A stretch of 64,000 nt of DNA from Gymnopilus junonius (GCA_015501075.1 JADNYJ010000137.1:1-64000); one strand, 5' to 3'; shown: positions 23,880 through 34,706, numbered from the stretch's first letter. Numbers and translations are program-made. The notes: generated by a model not told the origin, from the sequence alone.

Positions 23880-25070
23880 CAGGTTTTGAACCCCAACTCA
23901 CTCTCAAAACCTCAAACTCCAACCTATTCTGATTGAAATGCCCTCTCTCTACTCTTGTACTCATGCTGCTGCCTCTGCTCCCTCTTCCTCTCACTCCGAA
24001 ATCCATGTCCATCTCTCCCAGATGGACTCCTCTTCTGACTCACCTGACCCGAATGATGCTCCTTCTATTCAATACCCTCCACCATCCCTACGGTACATGC
24101 CCCCATCTGCTCTGTTGAGGATTTCCTCAACTTACTAGATTTCATCGACTTTCAACAGTTGACCCACAAGGAACTTGTCCAGTTCCTGAACCATCCCTGC
24201 CACTATTCCACAACCCTCAAGGTCCTCCAAAATGATCCTTTCCTCAGGGATAACCTCCGACAGTTCAAGAATGAAACTGACCATACCAACTGACACCACG
24301 AAATCATCAAGGCATCTCGAACAAAGTCCCTTCAACTGTTTGAGACCCTCATGCACTTTCGGCTTGAAAGAGCCATCAACCCCCTCATCGTCAGTAGCAG
24401 ATGATGAGCAGAATGCCCTCCAGCTGCTACCTCTGCAATCAGGTCTGAAGAAGAGGCTTTCTCTTCCCCCTCTGCTTATAACATCACCCCCCAGACCTAT
24501 CCACCCCCTTCTCCTCACAATGAATGATTCATCAACACCATCTCCATCAATGACTGTTCCCCAAGATCCATTCTGACATGCCCCATTACACCACCCCCAA
24601 CTATGCTGCCCATCACCATTCCTCGAAGATGCACCCTCGCCACCATGCAGATGACCTCTGCCCAAAATGCTGCCCATAATGAACCTCCTCCCTACACCAT
24701 ACCTTCTTCATTACCATCCCAACCCCAGACTCCTTTCTGACCCGCCCGAACCCAGACACACCCCCGACCAAGCCCACGATGATGCTGCTTCATTTGCAGC
24801 AGCATGAACCATTGGCAGGCAGATTGTCACAGCTACCGCTGCTGCCACTGTTGTCAGTACCACCCAGGCCACAACATGATTGACTGTAGTTGACGACTGA
24901 TCCGACGCAGTGACAGGGAGTTTGTAGGCTATGCCTATGAATTTACAGAAGAACAATTGGTGAATGTCGATGACATCGACAACTTGCCAAATGACTGGTA
25001 TGATGCAGCACATGATAGTTGGCAGGGACCTGAGGTGGAGAACAACATGTCGGGTGAGCCTCATTATTGA
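23880..25070 (+). pseudogene. extra 3' ORF of gypsy B with tandem zinc knuckles
   Basis: Between the chromodomain and the polypurine tract, about 1.2 kb reads as decayed plus-strand coding. It contains a helical stretch near 24115-24260 (FLNLLDFIDFQQLTHKELVQ), a Pro/Thr-rich middle, and two adjacent Cys/His clusters at about 24783-24890. The first is CFICSSMNHWQADC, an exact CX2CX4HX4C; the second is CHCCQYHPGHNMIDC (CX2CX5HX4C). It ends with an acidic tail (EEQLVNVDDIDNLPNDWYD). Stops (TGA, TAG) break it. No standard Pol domain fits, and its role is unknown. Confidence 0.6.
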
Positions 25071-25090
25071 AGCCAGGGGCTTCAATTCTT

Positions 25091-25103
25091 AGTAGGGGGG
25101 TAA
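25091..25103 (+). promoter_or_regulatory. polypurine tract of gypsy B
   Basis: AGTAGGGGGGTAA directly precedes the 3' LTR start TGTTATGATC, the expected plus-strand primer site. Confidence 0.85.
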
Positions 25104-25560
25104 TGTTATGATCCCTGTCTCTTTTCTTATCTTATCACACCCTCTTTTTCTTTTCTTGTTATCATTTATTGAATGATTTATTATTTATAGTTTCTTCATG
25201 ATCATCTTTGCTTGCAGGATGATCATTCACTTTCTTACATGTATGCGGACAATCTTTCCTTTTGATCATCATCCCTTGTACTGCCCTGATGATGATCACC
25301 CCTCTCCGATTCCCCTGTTTCATTATCATTTCATTTATATTATTATCAAACTCAAATAGTATATAAACCATAGCTAGCCTACTGTACTCCTTAGCTTGTT
25401 CTTGAGAATCTACTCTCTTGTATCAGCCAGAGCAAACTTGAACTTCTAAGGCAATCTTCTGTTGAAGACAATACCTTAGTTGACTTCATCGAATGACCTC
25501 TATGACTACTACACCAGACCTTATCTTATCAGATTAGGTTCTGTTGTTAATGTCATAACA
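25104..25560 (+). repeat. 3' LTR of gypsy element B
   Basis: 457 bp, same length as the 5' LTR. It is followed by the target duplication CAATG at 25561-25565. Differences from the 5' LTR cluster at five former CpG sites near its two ends. Confidence 0.95.
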
Positions 25561-25565
25561 CAATG

Positions 25566-25903
25566 ACTATTTAGATCCTGATGATATACCTGGGCTGAAA
25601 AGCATTAACCCTGCTCAGAGCTCCAATATGGTTGTTCTAGAAGATGTACCTGAGACAAAAGTTAAGTTAGAAGAGCTCAAAGATATTGATCTCAGTAGTG
25701 ATGATGAGGACATGAAGGTTCTAATAGTGAGATCCTTTTTCAGCAAGAAAATCCTTACTTATGCTGAGGGATTTATGGGGGCTTGGGCAGGTGCCGAGCA
25801 TGCTGAGAGTCATGTGCTCATGACCTGCAGTCGATGCATTGCATTCAGTCCTCCAAAGTCAAGAAAGCTCACAGGAGTGCCTTCCCCAACTTGCTTGGGA
25901 TAG
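25566..25903 (+). pseudogene. acidic open frame after gypsy B, possibly Gag of element A
   Basis: The plus frame reads DYLDPDDIPGLKSINPAQSS, then VLEDVPETKVKLEELKDIDL and an acidic run SSDDEDMK. Its first residues align with the Gag position where B interrupted A (DLNDYLD beside DLGDYLE in B), but similarity to B's Gag stops after that. It may be a diverged Gag of A or unrelated sequence. Confidence 0.35.
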
Positions 25904-26117
25904 GCACTGAGGATGGAGTGATGGGACTGATGCACTGGGTGGTTAAAAATAGCCTGCTTCTCAGCCCATCACTTTGCACAATGCACCTTCAGCAGCCGTC
26001 TCCAGTCTCACATGTTGTGTCTTTGACCTTTTTGTGGGGTGGGGGTCAAAATCATTGCCATCATCATTGGGGTTGGGTTCACCACCAGGGAAACCAGGAG
26101 CAAGAGGTGGCAATGGG

Positions 26118-26850
26118 TTAGGACTGGTTTGTCTCATTGATAAGGGTACTGAGGGTAAGGGAGTCAGGGTGCTGAGGTGGGATGGAGGTTGTGTGTTTGA
26201 ACTTTGGATGGTTAGGGTAGTCTCTGATGTTCTGAATCACAATGGTGCAGGTTTTATTTTGTCCAGCTGCATGGGAGTTGGCAGTAGTATGGGATGTTGT
26301 AGTGGCCATGGTTGGGAGTCCAGAAGTGGTATGAGTTTATATATACTGTTAAGTTCTGGATGATCTAAATGAAGGGAAGGGCAGAGCAAGCAGAGGAGGT
26401 CCACATTGGAGCTACATCAGAGTACGTCAGTGTCAGAGTTGGTCTTTAGCATAAATGTATGTAGACATAGAGTTGAGACTTCAGCTTCAATGTATGTGTT
26501 GCACTCCATTGTCTGGATGTTGTCTCAAATTTTGGAGTCAGATCAGAATGAGAGAGCAGAGTAGAGAGTGTGGATTGATTAACAAACAATATACAAACTA
26601 AGGTACCTAATAATAGTTCTAAGGTTTTTATACTACAGAGGAAACTAAGCAGAGACCATATGTGTACTAGTGAGCAGGCAGATGTGTAAGTTATTCTGCA
26701 CTACTCGGAGTTCTCTAGCTATGTGTAATCTAAGTGTCTATGTGTTCTGGGACTTGTAGTATTTTGAGGAGATCATGAGGTCAGAGTTCATATAGTCAGA
26801 GATCGGAGTTGGTCAGAGGTGTGTACATCAGGAAAAACGGTCTTGGCTCT
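26118..26850 (-). other. possible decayed minus-strand element end
   Basis: On the minus strand a TATA-like TATAAAAACC near 26625 is followed by about 300 nt of leader-like sequence. A start then opens at 26309 (MATTTSHTTANSHAAGQNK...), which stops at 26118. The layout resembles an LTR plus Gag start, but no second LTR, no polypurine tract and no domain confirm it. Confidence 0.25.
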
Positions 26851-27239
26851 GAGGTGGGGAGAGAGAAGTGAGAAGATGGCGAGAGTTGTTCAGAGAACCT
26901 CAGAGCCACAAGAGCACCAATAAGACTCAGAGTGCCACAGAGCAAAGTCTTGACCATGGTCCAAAGCAGCCTTTGCTCTGGGCTACTCTGACTTTCTCTG
27001 CAAATCCCTGTGAGTGTCTCAGAAGTCAGCTTTTGGCTGGGATACTTTGGATTGAAGCCTTAATTAACTCATGAAAGACAAATAAGAAGTTCAAAATGGA
27101 TATATAGACTACATAAGGGGTACATGGGGTATGTACAGACAAGGGCTAATCAATCCTAACTACTGGCAAAACAGCATGATCTCCCCTTCTCCTCTCCCCA
27201 TACAGAAATAGAGACCTATAATGAATGAAAAGCTTGATT

Positions 27240-28080
27240 AGAAAGGGCTAATAAGGGACAGCAATGATGACATACCTTTAGCACAATGCAGCATGACAAT
27301 GGGAAGACAAGCAGGACACCCTATCAAAGGAGCTGGTTAGCACTAGAAAGAAAAGAAAGGCAAGAGGGGCATACCTTAGCAAATCTGGGTTGCATGACCC
27401 ATTGGTCAAGGATGATCAAGGCCTTCTCTGTTAAGTTGTTAGTGCTACACAATAGACAAGAAAAGGGAAGGGGCATACCTGGGTTAGCAAGGCTGCAGAG
27501 AGCAGCAGAGGTGGCTATCACATCACAGGCCATGCCCAGTAATGTAGAGCTGACAACCAGAATGGCATCCATGACTCCAGCATGGGCATAAACGCTGACA
27601 CGGGAGGATGAGGTGGCGACAAGGTGGCAATGGGTTCTGCAGGAGATATGCGTGTGATGGTGGTGGCAGCCGAGCACTGCCGTCGAGGTGCGTTGCCACC
27701 CGCGGAGCTCAGAACATACTGTTGAAGGGGTTTGTTAGTGCTAGAGTAAATGAGAGGGGGGGTGCATGAAGTGGCAGCAGCAGCAGCCATGTCACGACAT
27801 GGGCCCTGCGGCGATCAGCCCATCGACGGGCTTGTAGGCATCTACACCAATGTGGAGGGTGGTGTGGTGGTGTGGCATATGAGAGGGTGGGGGTAGACAC
27901 ATCCTAGAAGACGTGGAAGGAGGAGGTGGTGTTGACGGTGACAGCACGGGCAGGTATCCCTATACAGATGAATAGTTAATGAGAATTTTTTTTAAAAAAA
28001 GGGAGGGGTGGGGCACGTACCTTGGCCAGCTGTGTTGGATGAAGCAGCATTGGCCGCTGCCACATCACACCATGCATCTC
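27240..28080 (-). other. possible decayed multi-exon minus-strand locus
   Basis: Read on the minus strand, this stretch has repeated AG|GTATGCC or GTATGTC donor-like sites (near 27255-27280, 27375, 27480) with pyrimidine-AG acceptors between them. Small Ala/Ser/Thr-rich exon-like pieces result (for example SVYAHAGVMDAILVVSS). No family is recognisable. It may be a spliced gene remnant or a coincidence of repeats such as GTTAGTGCTA. Confidence 0.2.
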
Positions 28081-28200
28081 GCGGTGTGAAGGATGGCCAG
28101 CCAATACTGGCACCCACAAGTTAATGTGGATGCCAGAGCCGGCAGCAGAGGTAGAGGGGAAGCAGAGAGAGGGAAGAGGAGAAGGGGGTGGTGGTATAAA

Positions 28201-28375
28201 GACAACAGAAGTTCGAATGTGCAGTTCGAACTTCTGTTGATGGTTGTCATGTGACATGTGGGAAAGTGCAAATGCAAAGTCGACTTTGTGTTTGCACTTT
28301 CCCACTTCTCCTCCCATTCAACAAACACAATCATGTGTCGCGTTCAACGTGACATGGATTTGTGTTTGCTGGGAG
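28201..28375. repeat. three consecutive inverted repeats (hairpins)
   Basis: Hairpin 1: arms AACAGAAGTTCGAA at 28204-28217 and its exact complement at 28225-28238 with a 7-nt loop, and outer arms GACAAC/GTTGTC. Hairpin 2: a 48-bp palindrome at 28258-28305 centred on TCGA, with only two non-Watson-Crick pairs, both G-T. Hairpin 3: imperfect arms around 28313-28342 and 28348-28375 (CAACAAACACAA versus CAGCAAACACAA in complement). They sit side by side with no coding capacity. Confidence 0.85.
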
Positions 28376-28439
28376 AAGGGGGTTGATGTGCATAGCTGCA
28401 TTTGGGGTGAGAGGTCAGCCTATATAGGCTGACCAGCAA

Positions 28440-29639
28440 ACTCCAAATGAGATCAATGGCCTGTCCGTCATTGATCCCACTCTCTCTCTTTCACTCCGAC
28501 CCCCACTCTCCTCCTCTTCCCTCTCTGCCACTGCTCTTGCCCCTCCCTCCAATGAGGATGTGGGCTCCTTCAAGATAGGCATGGGGTAGGGCTCACACAG
28601 GGGGGACCCATGGTGTGGGAGGCCCATCAGGTGTGTACAAGGGCATACATGCACGGAACACATGTACGCCCTTTTTCTTTTGTTATCTTTTCTTATTTCA
28701 TATATTCTACTAACAGATTTTGTTTCTTTTTCTTTAGATTTGCTTATACCCTTTCCCTGGCACCACCTCTGCCCCCCTCACTATGCAAAAGCAAGACGGG
28801 GGTGGATTTTTCCCTTTCATTTCAACAACCCTACCCCTATCTCCCTTGGGAGGAAGAGCAAGTCAGAGGTGGGTTACTTCACCTCTACGACCCAGCCCAA
28901 TGCCGCCGCTGCCAGCTTCCCCCCCTCTTCGGTTGGGAAGACGAGCATGAGGCATGGTGGAGATCCGACCTCAGCCCACCAATGCTCTCTCGACAGCACT
29001 GACCCCACCTTCCTCACATTGAAGAGTGAGCCAGAGGTGGCTGCTTGGCCCTCTGGCACCCAGTGGCCATCATCACCACTGCCCCCATCCTCTTGGCTTG
29101 TCACCAAGCTGAGAGAGTGGGCTGCATGCTCGAGGGTTATGCTCAGCTGCCCCCCTGCTCCTAGTTCATTTGAAAGGACAAACTAGGTTTGTGGCAGGTG
29201 CTCTCGCACCCCGCTACCTCCAATGCATGCCCTCAACCTCACCATGTCACTGCCCTCTCGCTGTGTGCGAGTTTGGGTAGATGCATGTGGCATTGCATCA
29301 TGGCTGACGCCCCACGACCCTCGTCTGCAAGACCGAGTCAGACGTGGGCATCTTGGTTGGGTGCTTTCGTGCTACAGCCTGTGGCCACTCCACCTCTGCT
29401 TGCAAATGTGGGCTGGAGGTGAGGTTATGTTTCTTTCTTGGGAGCTCGAGCCTCTCATCGCTGTGTTCCCTTGACACCAGCCCTTCCACTACCCTATTAT
29501 CCCTCTTCCTACCCTGCAACATGGATATTCCTCCTGTTGCTTCTTTGTTTTTGCTTTTTGTAGTCTACAAGTCATGTATGTACAGTCATGTATCAAATTG
29601 TAAAGAATATAATTCATTTTATTTACCTACTGGAATACT
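28440..29639. other. C/T-rich region without recognisable genes
   Basis: The plus strand is pyrimidine-rich (CTCTCTCTTTC at 28482 onward, poly-T near 28670-28740). The longest open frame (28662-29186) begins with a hydrophobic stretch encoded by the T-rich run, followed by low-complexity Pro/Ser text. I regard it as non-coding or decayed. Confidence 0.35.
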
Positions 29640-30978
29640 TGTCAAGGAGAGTGGAAGTGCTACTAGAAGTAGCCAGAGAGTGGCTCAGACCAGCTGAGAG
29701 AAGGACAGAGCACCTCAAAGTTACTGTGGCATGGGCATGCTTTCAGATCAGTGGAGACCTAAAACATGTTTTCCTGATGTATATAACACAAGCCACTCCT
29801 CCAAAATAATTTAGCAAGGATGCAAAAGATACATGTCAGGGTTCCAAGTGCATTGAGAGCTGATGATGTCTTGTCTTCATTCCTGCTTCCTCTGCTGTCC
29901 TTAGAATCATTTGAAATATATTTTGATTGCAATCTCACTGAACCCTTTTCAAAACAATTGGCCCTCTTCTCCAACCAAGCACCTTTACTTCAACTACTGC
30001 ATCTGAACACTCTTTCCTTCAGTCTCTGGGCGCCTTGGACCACTCATCTATGGAGTCTTAAAGTGGAAAAGTCAGCTGTAGATGCTGAGCAGTGAGGACA
30101 TTGTAAATGCCATCCAGAAAATGTGTTATTTGCAGTATCTAGGTCTGATCCACCTTTCTGGCTCTATGAATCCCTATCTCTAGGAGCCATGACCTATATG
30201 CCTTCCTCATCTTGCCTATCTTGAGCTCAAGGACCACTTCCACACAAGCCTTGCTCTTGCTCACATTATACAACCATCAACAAATTGTGTCCTATATTAT
30301 GATTCATTAATTTCCTGGGTGACTGTCATCCAGGAGGATATCATATCAATGCTACAAGTATTGAGCTGGTATTCTGAAATGTACTTTTCCTCATGGAAGG
30401 TCTTATCCCTCTCACTCATAGTATATGTTCAGGACTTTTTTGTGAATGTCATTGATGTTACTGATGTGCCACCTGTGGACCATCCTAGTAGATCCCTTTT
30501 TAGGTTCTCTTTAAGAATGATTATGACTATGGGATGGTCTGTTGATCTTGATAACTCAGATCTTTTAAATTCACTCTCTACCCACACCCTCATAAGTGTA
30601 AAAACCTTGAAGCTTTCATTAGAGTGACCATATCATCCATACAGGGCTGCGAATTGGTCAAATGTATCTCTTTTTCTTCACTGCCTTGCATTGGTCAAAA
30701 TACTCGAATTGAATGCAACAACTTTGCACATCATCACCACAGAATGCCTCGGTGATGGAGAGGTCAACTTCGAACAGTGCGGATTATGCCATCTACCATG
30801 GGCGAACAATTTATACAATATTTTATCTGACTTTTTATGGTTAGAAAGGATCAAGGTGTTCCGTCGAAATCTTGGATCTTGGAGAAAATGTATCATTCAA
30901 TTGGAAACCCTTAGAGGTTCTAGAAGGATTGTGAAAGTAATACGTAATGTCGGCGAAGATGAATGCGGGAATGTATGA
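29640..30978 (+). pseudogene. F-box/LRR paralogue, 5' truncated
   Basis: Segments match the 16.0-17.4 kb F-box gene one after another: LESFEIYFDCNLTEPF beside LESIHLYLSYPFEPF; YLQYLGLIHLSGSMNPY beside YLKYLSLCHLASSLDPY; NWSNVSLFFTALALVKILEL beside NWSNISTFFGHLSSVETLYL. It extends past the point where the other copy is cut, with SDFLWLERIKVFRRNL and GSRRIVKVIRN at the end. The F-box itself is missing. A segment near 29640-29740 (EWLRPAERRTEHLKVTVAW) may be the family's RSG-ALL region. Internal stops are frequent up to about 30680. Confidence 0.8.
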
Positions 30979-31050
30979 GTATCAAATCATTCTAGTACCT
31001 TCTAAGACTAATGTTTTTTTTTTTGTTTTTATGCATTCATGTTTGTGGCC

Positions 31051-32505
31051 TTACTGGAAGAACACCCGAACCAAGCCCTTCTCTGTGATCCTTTTCAAGC
31101 ATTCCTCTTGCTCCCATATGGCGCGAAAACGACCAGAGAGGGACTCGACATGCTCGTATTCTATGTACGCTTCCAATTTCACCTCGAGAACAACATCCTT
31201 GTTTGTCCATTGCTCGTCGGTCAATAACTCCCCAACAAACTGTGACCATGCAATGGCTCCAAGAAGGTCGCCGGGTATGTCATACGTCTTGATGAAAACT
31301 CTAATTTTCAGAATAGGGAAATTTCTTCGCATCGACAAGGTTCTCAGCATGGACGCAACATAAGGCAGGTCGGTATCGTAACCACTAATTTGTGATTCTG
31401 CTGGTAAAAATAAGGGTGGTCTTATACTTCTCTGGGAGATTGCAGCGTGAATAGTAAGTTCGCGCAGATTACAGAGATCAGAAAGGTCCAATACAGGTGG
31501 GCCATACATTGATTCAGATGACTGGGATTCAGAGCTGTAGTTGAACTGTGATTGTCCTAAAGATCAGAGAATTGGGATAAATCTATACAGGGATAAAAAC
31601 TAAACTGGAGCTCACCTGCTGCTTGGACTCTGAAATCGAGGCTTTCAAGAGATCCGGAGCAAAGCCTGAGGATGCCAGCAATAGCTGGGACAGGAGCTTG
31701 TATTTCCAAAGTTTTCAACCCAGTAAGGTCGATAACACCTGACTCGGGTGTGAACCAGGGATCCATAAAAAATGAATCCTGGTATTAGATTCGAAGACAT
31801 GTAAAAGATGTGAAGGAATTCTAATCGGGCTTTTGAAATCACTGGGCCTACAGCGGGTTCCACTGAAGCATGGCGATAAGATCTGGCAATATGGAGTTCT
31901 TTCAGTGCAGGGCAGTTGGCAAATACTGAAGGAGGAAGCCCAAAGTACCCTCGCAGGTTGACCTGTGGCAGACGCTGCAAAATGTCCGTAAAGAATTCCT
32001 GCAGGCGCGTGTCGAGCTTTGACCAGGATGGAGGGCCCACTTTATCGCTATCGAGTCGGATCGCAAATTTCCTGATATTGAGAAGCTGTGGCAAAATGAC
32101 GTATAGAGGGAAGGCTGCATCGTTGGACAGCGAATTCTCAGATACAGTCGAATTGTGGGGTGGTAGTCCTCCATAAACATTTAAATTGAAAACTTGAACA
32201 TATCGCGCCAAGTGAGGGGAGTGACGGATTAATTGCAGAAATCTTCTGCCCGTCGTGGTGTTGTCCTCAAAAAAGTATGTACCAGTTTTGTTCCTTCGTC
32301 CTTTGACAACGATGTAAGTGTCGGAAAATAGTTGTTTTTGGCACATTGTCTTCAGGATATAATTTGTATAAGAAAGATTGTGGAGCGACGTTCTGTCCGG
32401 AACAAATGTGGTGTCGAGATTGCTGATCACTGTCTCTAAAACATCGTTGGGCAAGAACTGGTGGTGGCGGTGACCAACGGTGGCTGTCATGTTACTTGAG
32501 TTCAT
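31051..32505 (-). pseudogene. F-box-like/LRR protein, single-base frameshift
   Basis: The minus-strand start at 32505 gives an N-terminal F-box-like segment (FLPNDVLETVISNLDTTFV), then leucine-rich text (FPLYVILPQLLNIRKFAIRL, FANCPALKELHIARS). One intron at 31557-31615 (GTGAGC...CTTTAG) joins to the C-terminal exon (PVLDLSDLCNLRELTIHAAI). Exons total 1396 nt, one more than a multiple of three. The frames switch at a run of six A at 31767-31772, and one base fewer would give 464 codons. So it is a nearly intact gene with a homopolymer frameshift, or a sequencing error. Probable ubiquitin-ligase adaptor by family. Confidence 0.75.
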
Positions 32506-32677
32506 AGATCAGCAAGGATTTACGTAGATAATGAGGCGCAGACTAATGCTGCTGGTCAACTTTGTAGTGGAAGATAGGCAGACAGAGGGGTGAGGACCAG
32601 AGTAATGTCCACAACTTCGCCACAAGATCACCCGGGCCGTCGGAGCCGCGGCCTAGGCCAAGATGGAGTTCATATAG

Positions 32678-33512
32678 TTATGGCGCTATGTCGATGATTT
32701 CAGTCTTCAAGAAGACCAGAAGCAGCAGTACAAAAGGCCTCGACTGCTCTGATATTCAAGTACATTTTAATCTTCAACAACAAAAGTGTACCTTTCGGAC
32801 AAGTCGACGACTGAAGAAGGGGCGTTTGACCGAGGATACCACGTAGGGAGGTACTAGAAAAGATATTTTGACCACCATCTGATATGTGCAGGCTGCATAA
32901 GCTTGGTAACCAGGAGGCTTGAGAATTAAAGCGAAAGTTTTGGCAGGAGACGCGTCACAAACGAGGCGCCTTGTTTGCAAATAGAATTGAGTGGTTGTCG
33001 CCAGAGCCCCACCAGGAAGAAGATAGTAAACCACAGGAAAAATGTTCAAGAGCTTTCACTTCTTGAAGTAGAAAATTGAAGGTTTCCTCTTTTCCATACG
33101 TCGTCACCTTTATGTCAAGGCTTCGAATGTGCTCCCAGTTGTCCTTGATAAGTGAAATTCGCCATTCACTGAAATGGGGACTGATGACGCCCTTCACAGA
33201 GAGCAACGCCTTCCCACTACGTCGGAGCACCTCATCCCGCCATTCATCTTTGCTGAGCAAAATTTGAGGTCGATAAGACGGGCCCATAAGGACGTCAGGC
33301 TCGTTGTCATCGCCCGCCAGTGATGAGAAACCTGTGGAGTCGCACGAGTCACATTCAAAGCTCGCAAGGATCGTGTGTTTCGATCCTCTATAGTAGGATC
33401 AAAGCTTCATATTTGGGTTCATCATGAAAATTTCCAAGAGCACGTCGTCACTCAGTTTGAGAATTGGGACTGGCCCCTCTGAAAGGCGCTCGCTTGAATC
33501 GACTGAGTCCAT
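32678..33512 (-). pseudogene. F-box protein with two in-frame TGA codons
   Basis: The start at 33512 leads to ILKLSDDVLLEIFMMNPNMKL, a clear F-box, then TGA at 33399-33401. The same frame continues through WRDEVLRRSGKALLSVKG, the family signature, and SILFANKAPRL, then a second TGA at 32955-32957. It goes on (FNSQASWLPSLCSLHISDGG) to a terminal stop at 32678-32680. No frameshift is needed. Arg would fit at the second TGA (family APRLR), consistent with CGA to TGA change. Closest relative here is the F-box gene at 16 kb. Confidence 0.8.
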
Positions 33513-34082
33513 ATAAATGCAAGCAAGGATACAAGATTTCCTCTGAGAAAATATTTCAGCTACTCTGGTTACTCGTTCAAACTTGGTCAGGACACAGAAG
33601 TGTAATGGTAAACGTACCAGTAGCAATGGTGGGCCACAAGCGGGATACGAGATTACAGACGGGGAATTAGAGTCCTTGGCAATCTGTAAAAGAGGGTTCT
33701 GTCGTATATCTCAGAGGGCAGCAATCGAGGTGATAAAACGACGACTATATGATTGGGAAGGCAGGAAGCGGTTTATTTGGTAAAAGCCACTGCGCGAGTT
33801 TTTTGGCCCTTACGAACAAACATGCACACATTCTTTGGCTATTACCAAACACCAAACGAAGGTAGGCGACTGAGCACACATTGTGTCAGAGCAGTCTATA
33901 TGCATGACTAGCACAATTATGGCCTGGTTGCAGCCATTCAAGGTACAATTTTGGACAGGGGAACGGGGCTCTGGCCTTGAACATCAGCGGCAGGAGGGGA
34001 TTGTGTAATCATTCAGAACGAAGTGGGCATAAGGAGTTTAGAACTCCTGACAATAAGACGGCTTCGTTCCAAGTTTTGTGAC
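33513..34082. other. intergenic
   Basis: No supported gene. Only short frames overlapping the 5' side of the F-box pseudogene. The region ends at the MITE target duplication. Confidence 0.4.
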
Positions 34083-34090
34083 CTCAAAGT

Positions 34091-34706
34091 TAGTGATGTG
34101 CCGGCTCCGGCTTGGCCTGAAAGCCCCGGCTTTGGCTTGGCTTGAGCTGGCTTCGGCCTTCCCAAACCTTGAGCCGGGCCAAAAGCCAAAAATCAGGCTT
34201 GGCTTGGCCTGGCTTTGGCCCAGGCCGGGGCTTTTGGCATATGCATGGAAATATTGCATTAAAATTAATGAATATATTATATTAATGCATTTAAACACTA
34301 ACTACAAAGTATCTGAGAATTGCTCAAGGATGTTGAGCCTTACACAGCTTGAAATGTGCTCGAGACGTACAGTGACGAAGGTTTTGATCCAAATTGAAAC
34401 TCAGCCGGACATCCCCGAAGTTCACAAACGGATCCGGTAAGCCATCACGGATTTTAAACTGAGTTTTAAAATGAATATTCATTGAACCTTCATTGAAATG
34501 TTCGAAATTTGACCCTTTGTAACGCTTTTTTTTTGGCTCAGTCACCACTCAAAAGCCGGGGCTCAGGCCCTTGGCTTTGGCTTTCAGAAATGCTGGGCCG
34601 GGCCAAAAGCCCTCCCAGGCCAAACCTCAGGGCCCGGCTTGGCCCGGCCTATTTTGGCTTGGCCCGGCCCGGCTTCTGGCTTCAGGCCGGAGCCGGCACA
34701 TCACTA
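34091..34706. mobile_element. non-autonomous hAT-type MITE, 616 bp
   Basis: The ends are perfect inverted repeats of at least 21 bp, starting TAGTGATGTGCCGGCTCC and extending with small differences. An 8-bp direct duplication CTCAAAGT flanks them exactly (34083-34090, 34707-34714). Both arms are full of GGCTTGGC and GGCCCGGC words; the centre (34245-34550) is AT-rich and non-coding. The 8-bp duplication and TAG start place it in the hAT superfamily. CpG is well preserved in its arms, suggesting a young copy. Open frames across it are artefacts of the GC-rich arms. Confidence 0.93.

Larger units (their letters stand above)
18223..25560 (+). mobile_element. Ty3/gypsy chromovirus element B, nested in element A
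   Basis: Two 457-bp LTRs (18223-18679 and 25104-25560) start TGTTATGA and end TCATAACA. A 5-bp target duplication CAATG occurs at 18218-18222 and 25561-25565. The domain order is Gag with CCHC knuckle, protease, RT, RNase H, integrase, chromodomain, then an extra zinc-knuckle ORF. The order RT-RNase H-integrase plus chromodomain makes it a chromovirus. Frames are broken throughout, so it is inactive. It is less CpG-depleted than its surroundings, consistent with later insertion. Confidence 0.95.

Noticed and set aside
28201..28375. Hairpin cluster as a CRISPR array
   Set aside because: The three hairpins differ in sequence and there are no equal-length spacers; the host is eukaryotic.
28662..29186. 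174-codon plus frame with a hydrophobic start
   Set aside because: The hydrophobic part is coded by a T-rich run and the rest is low-complexity Pro/Ser; no homology or splice support.
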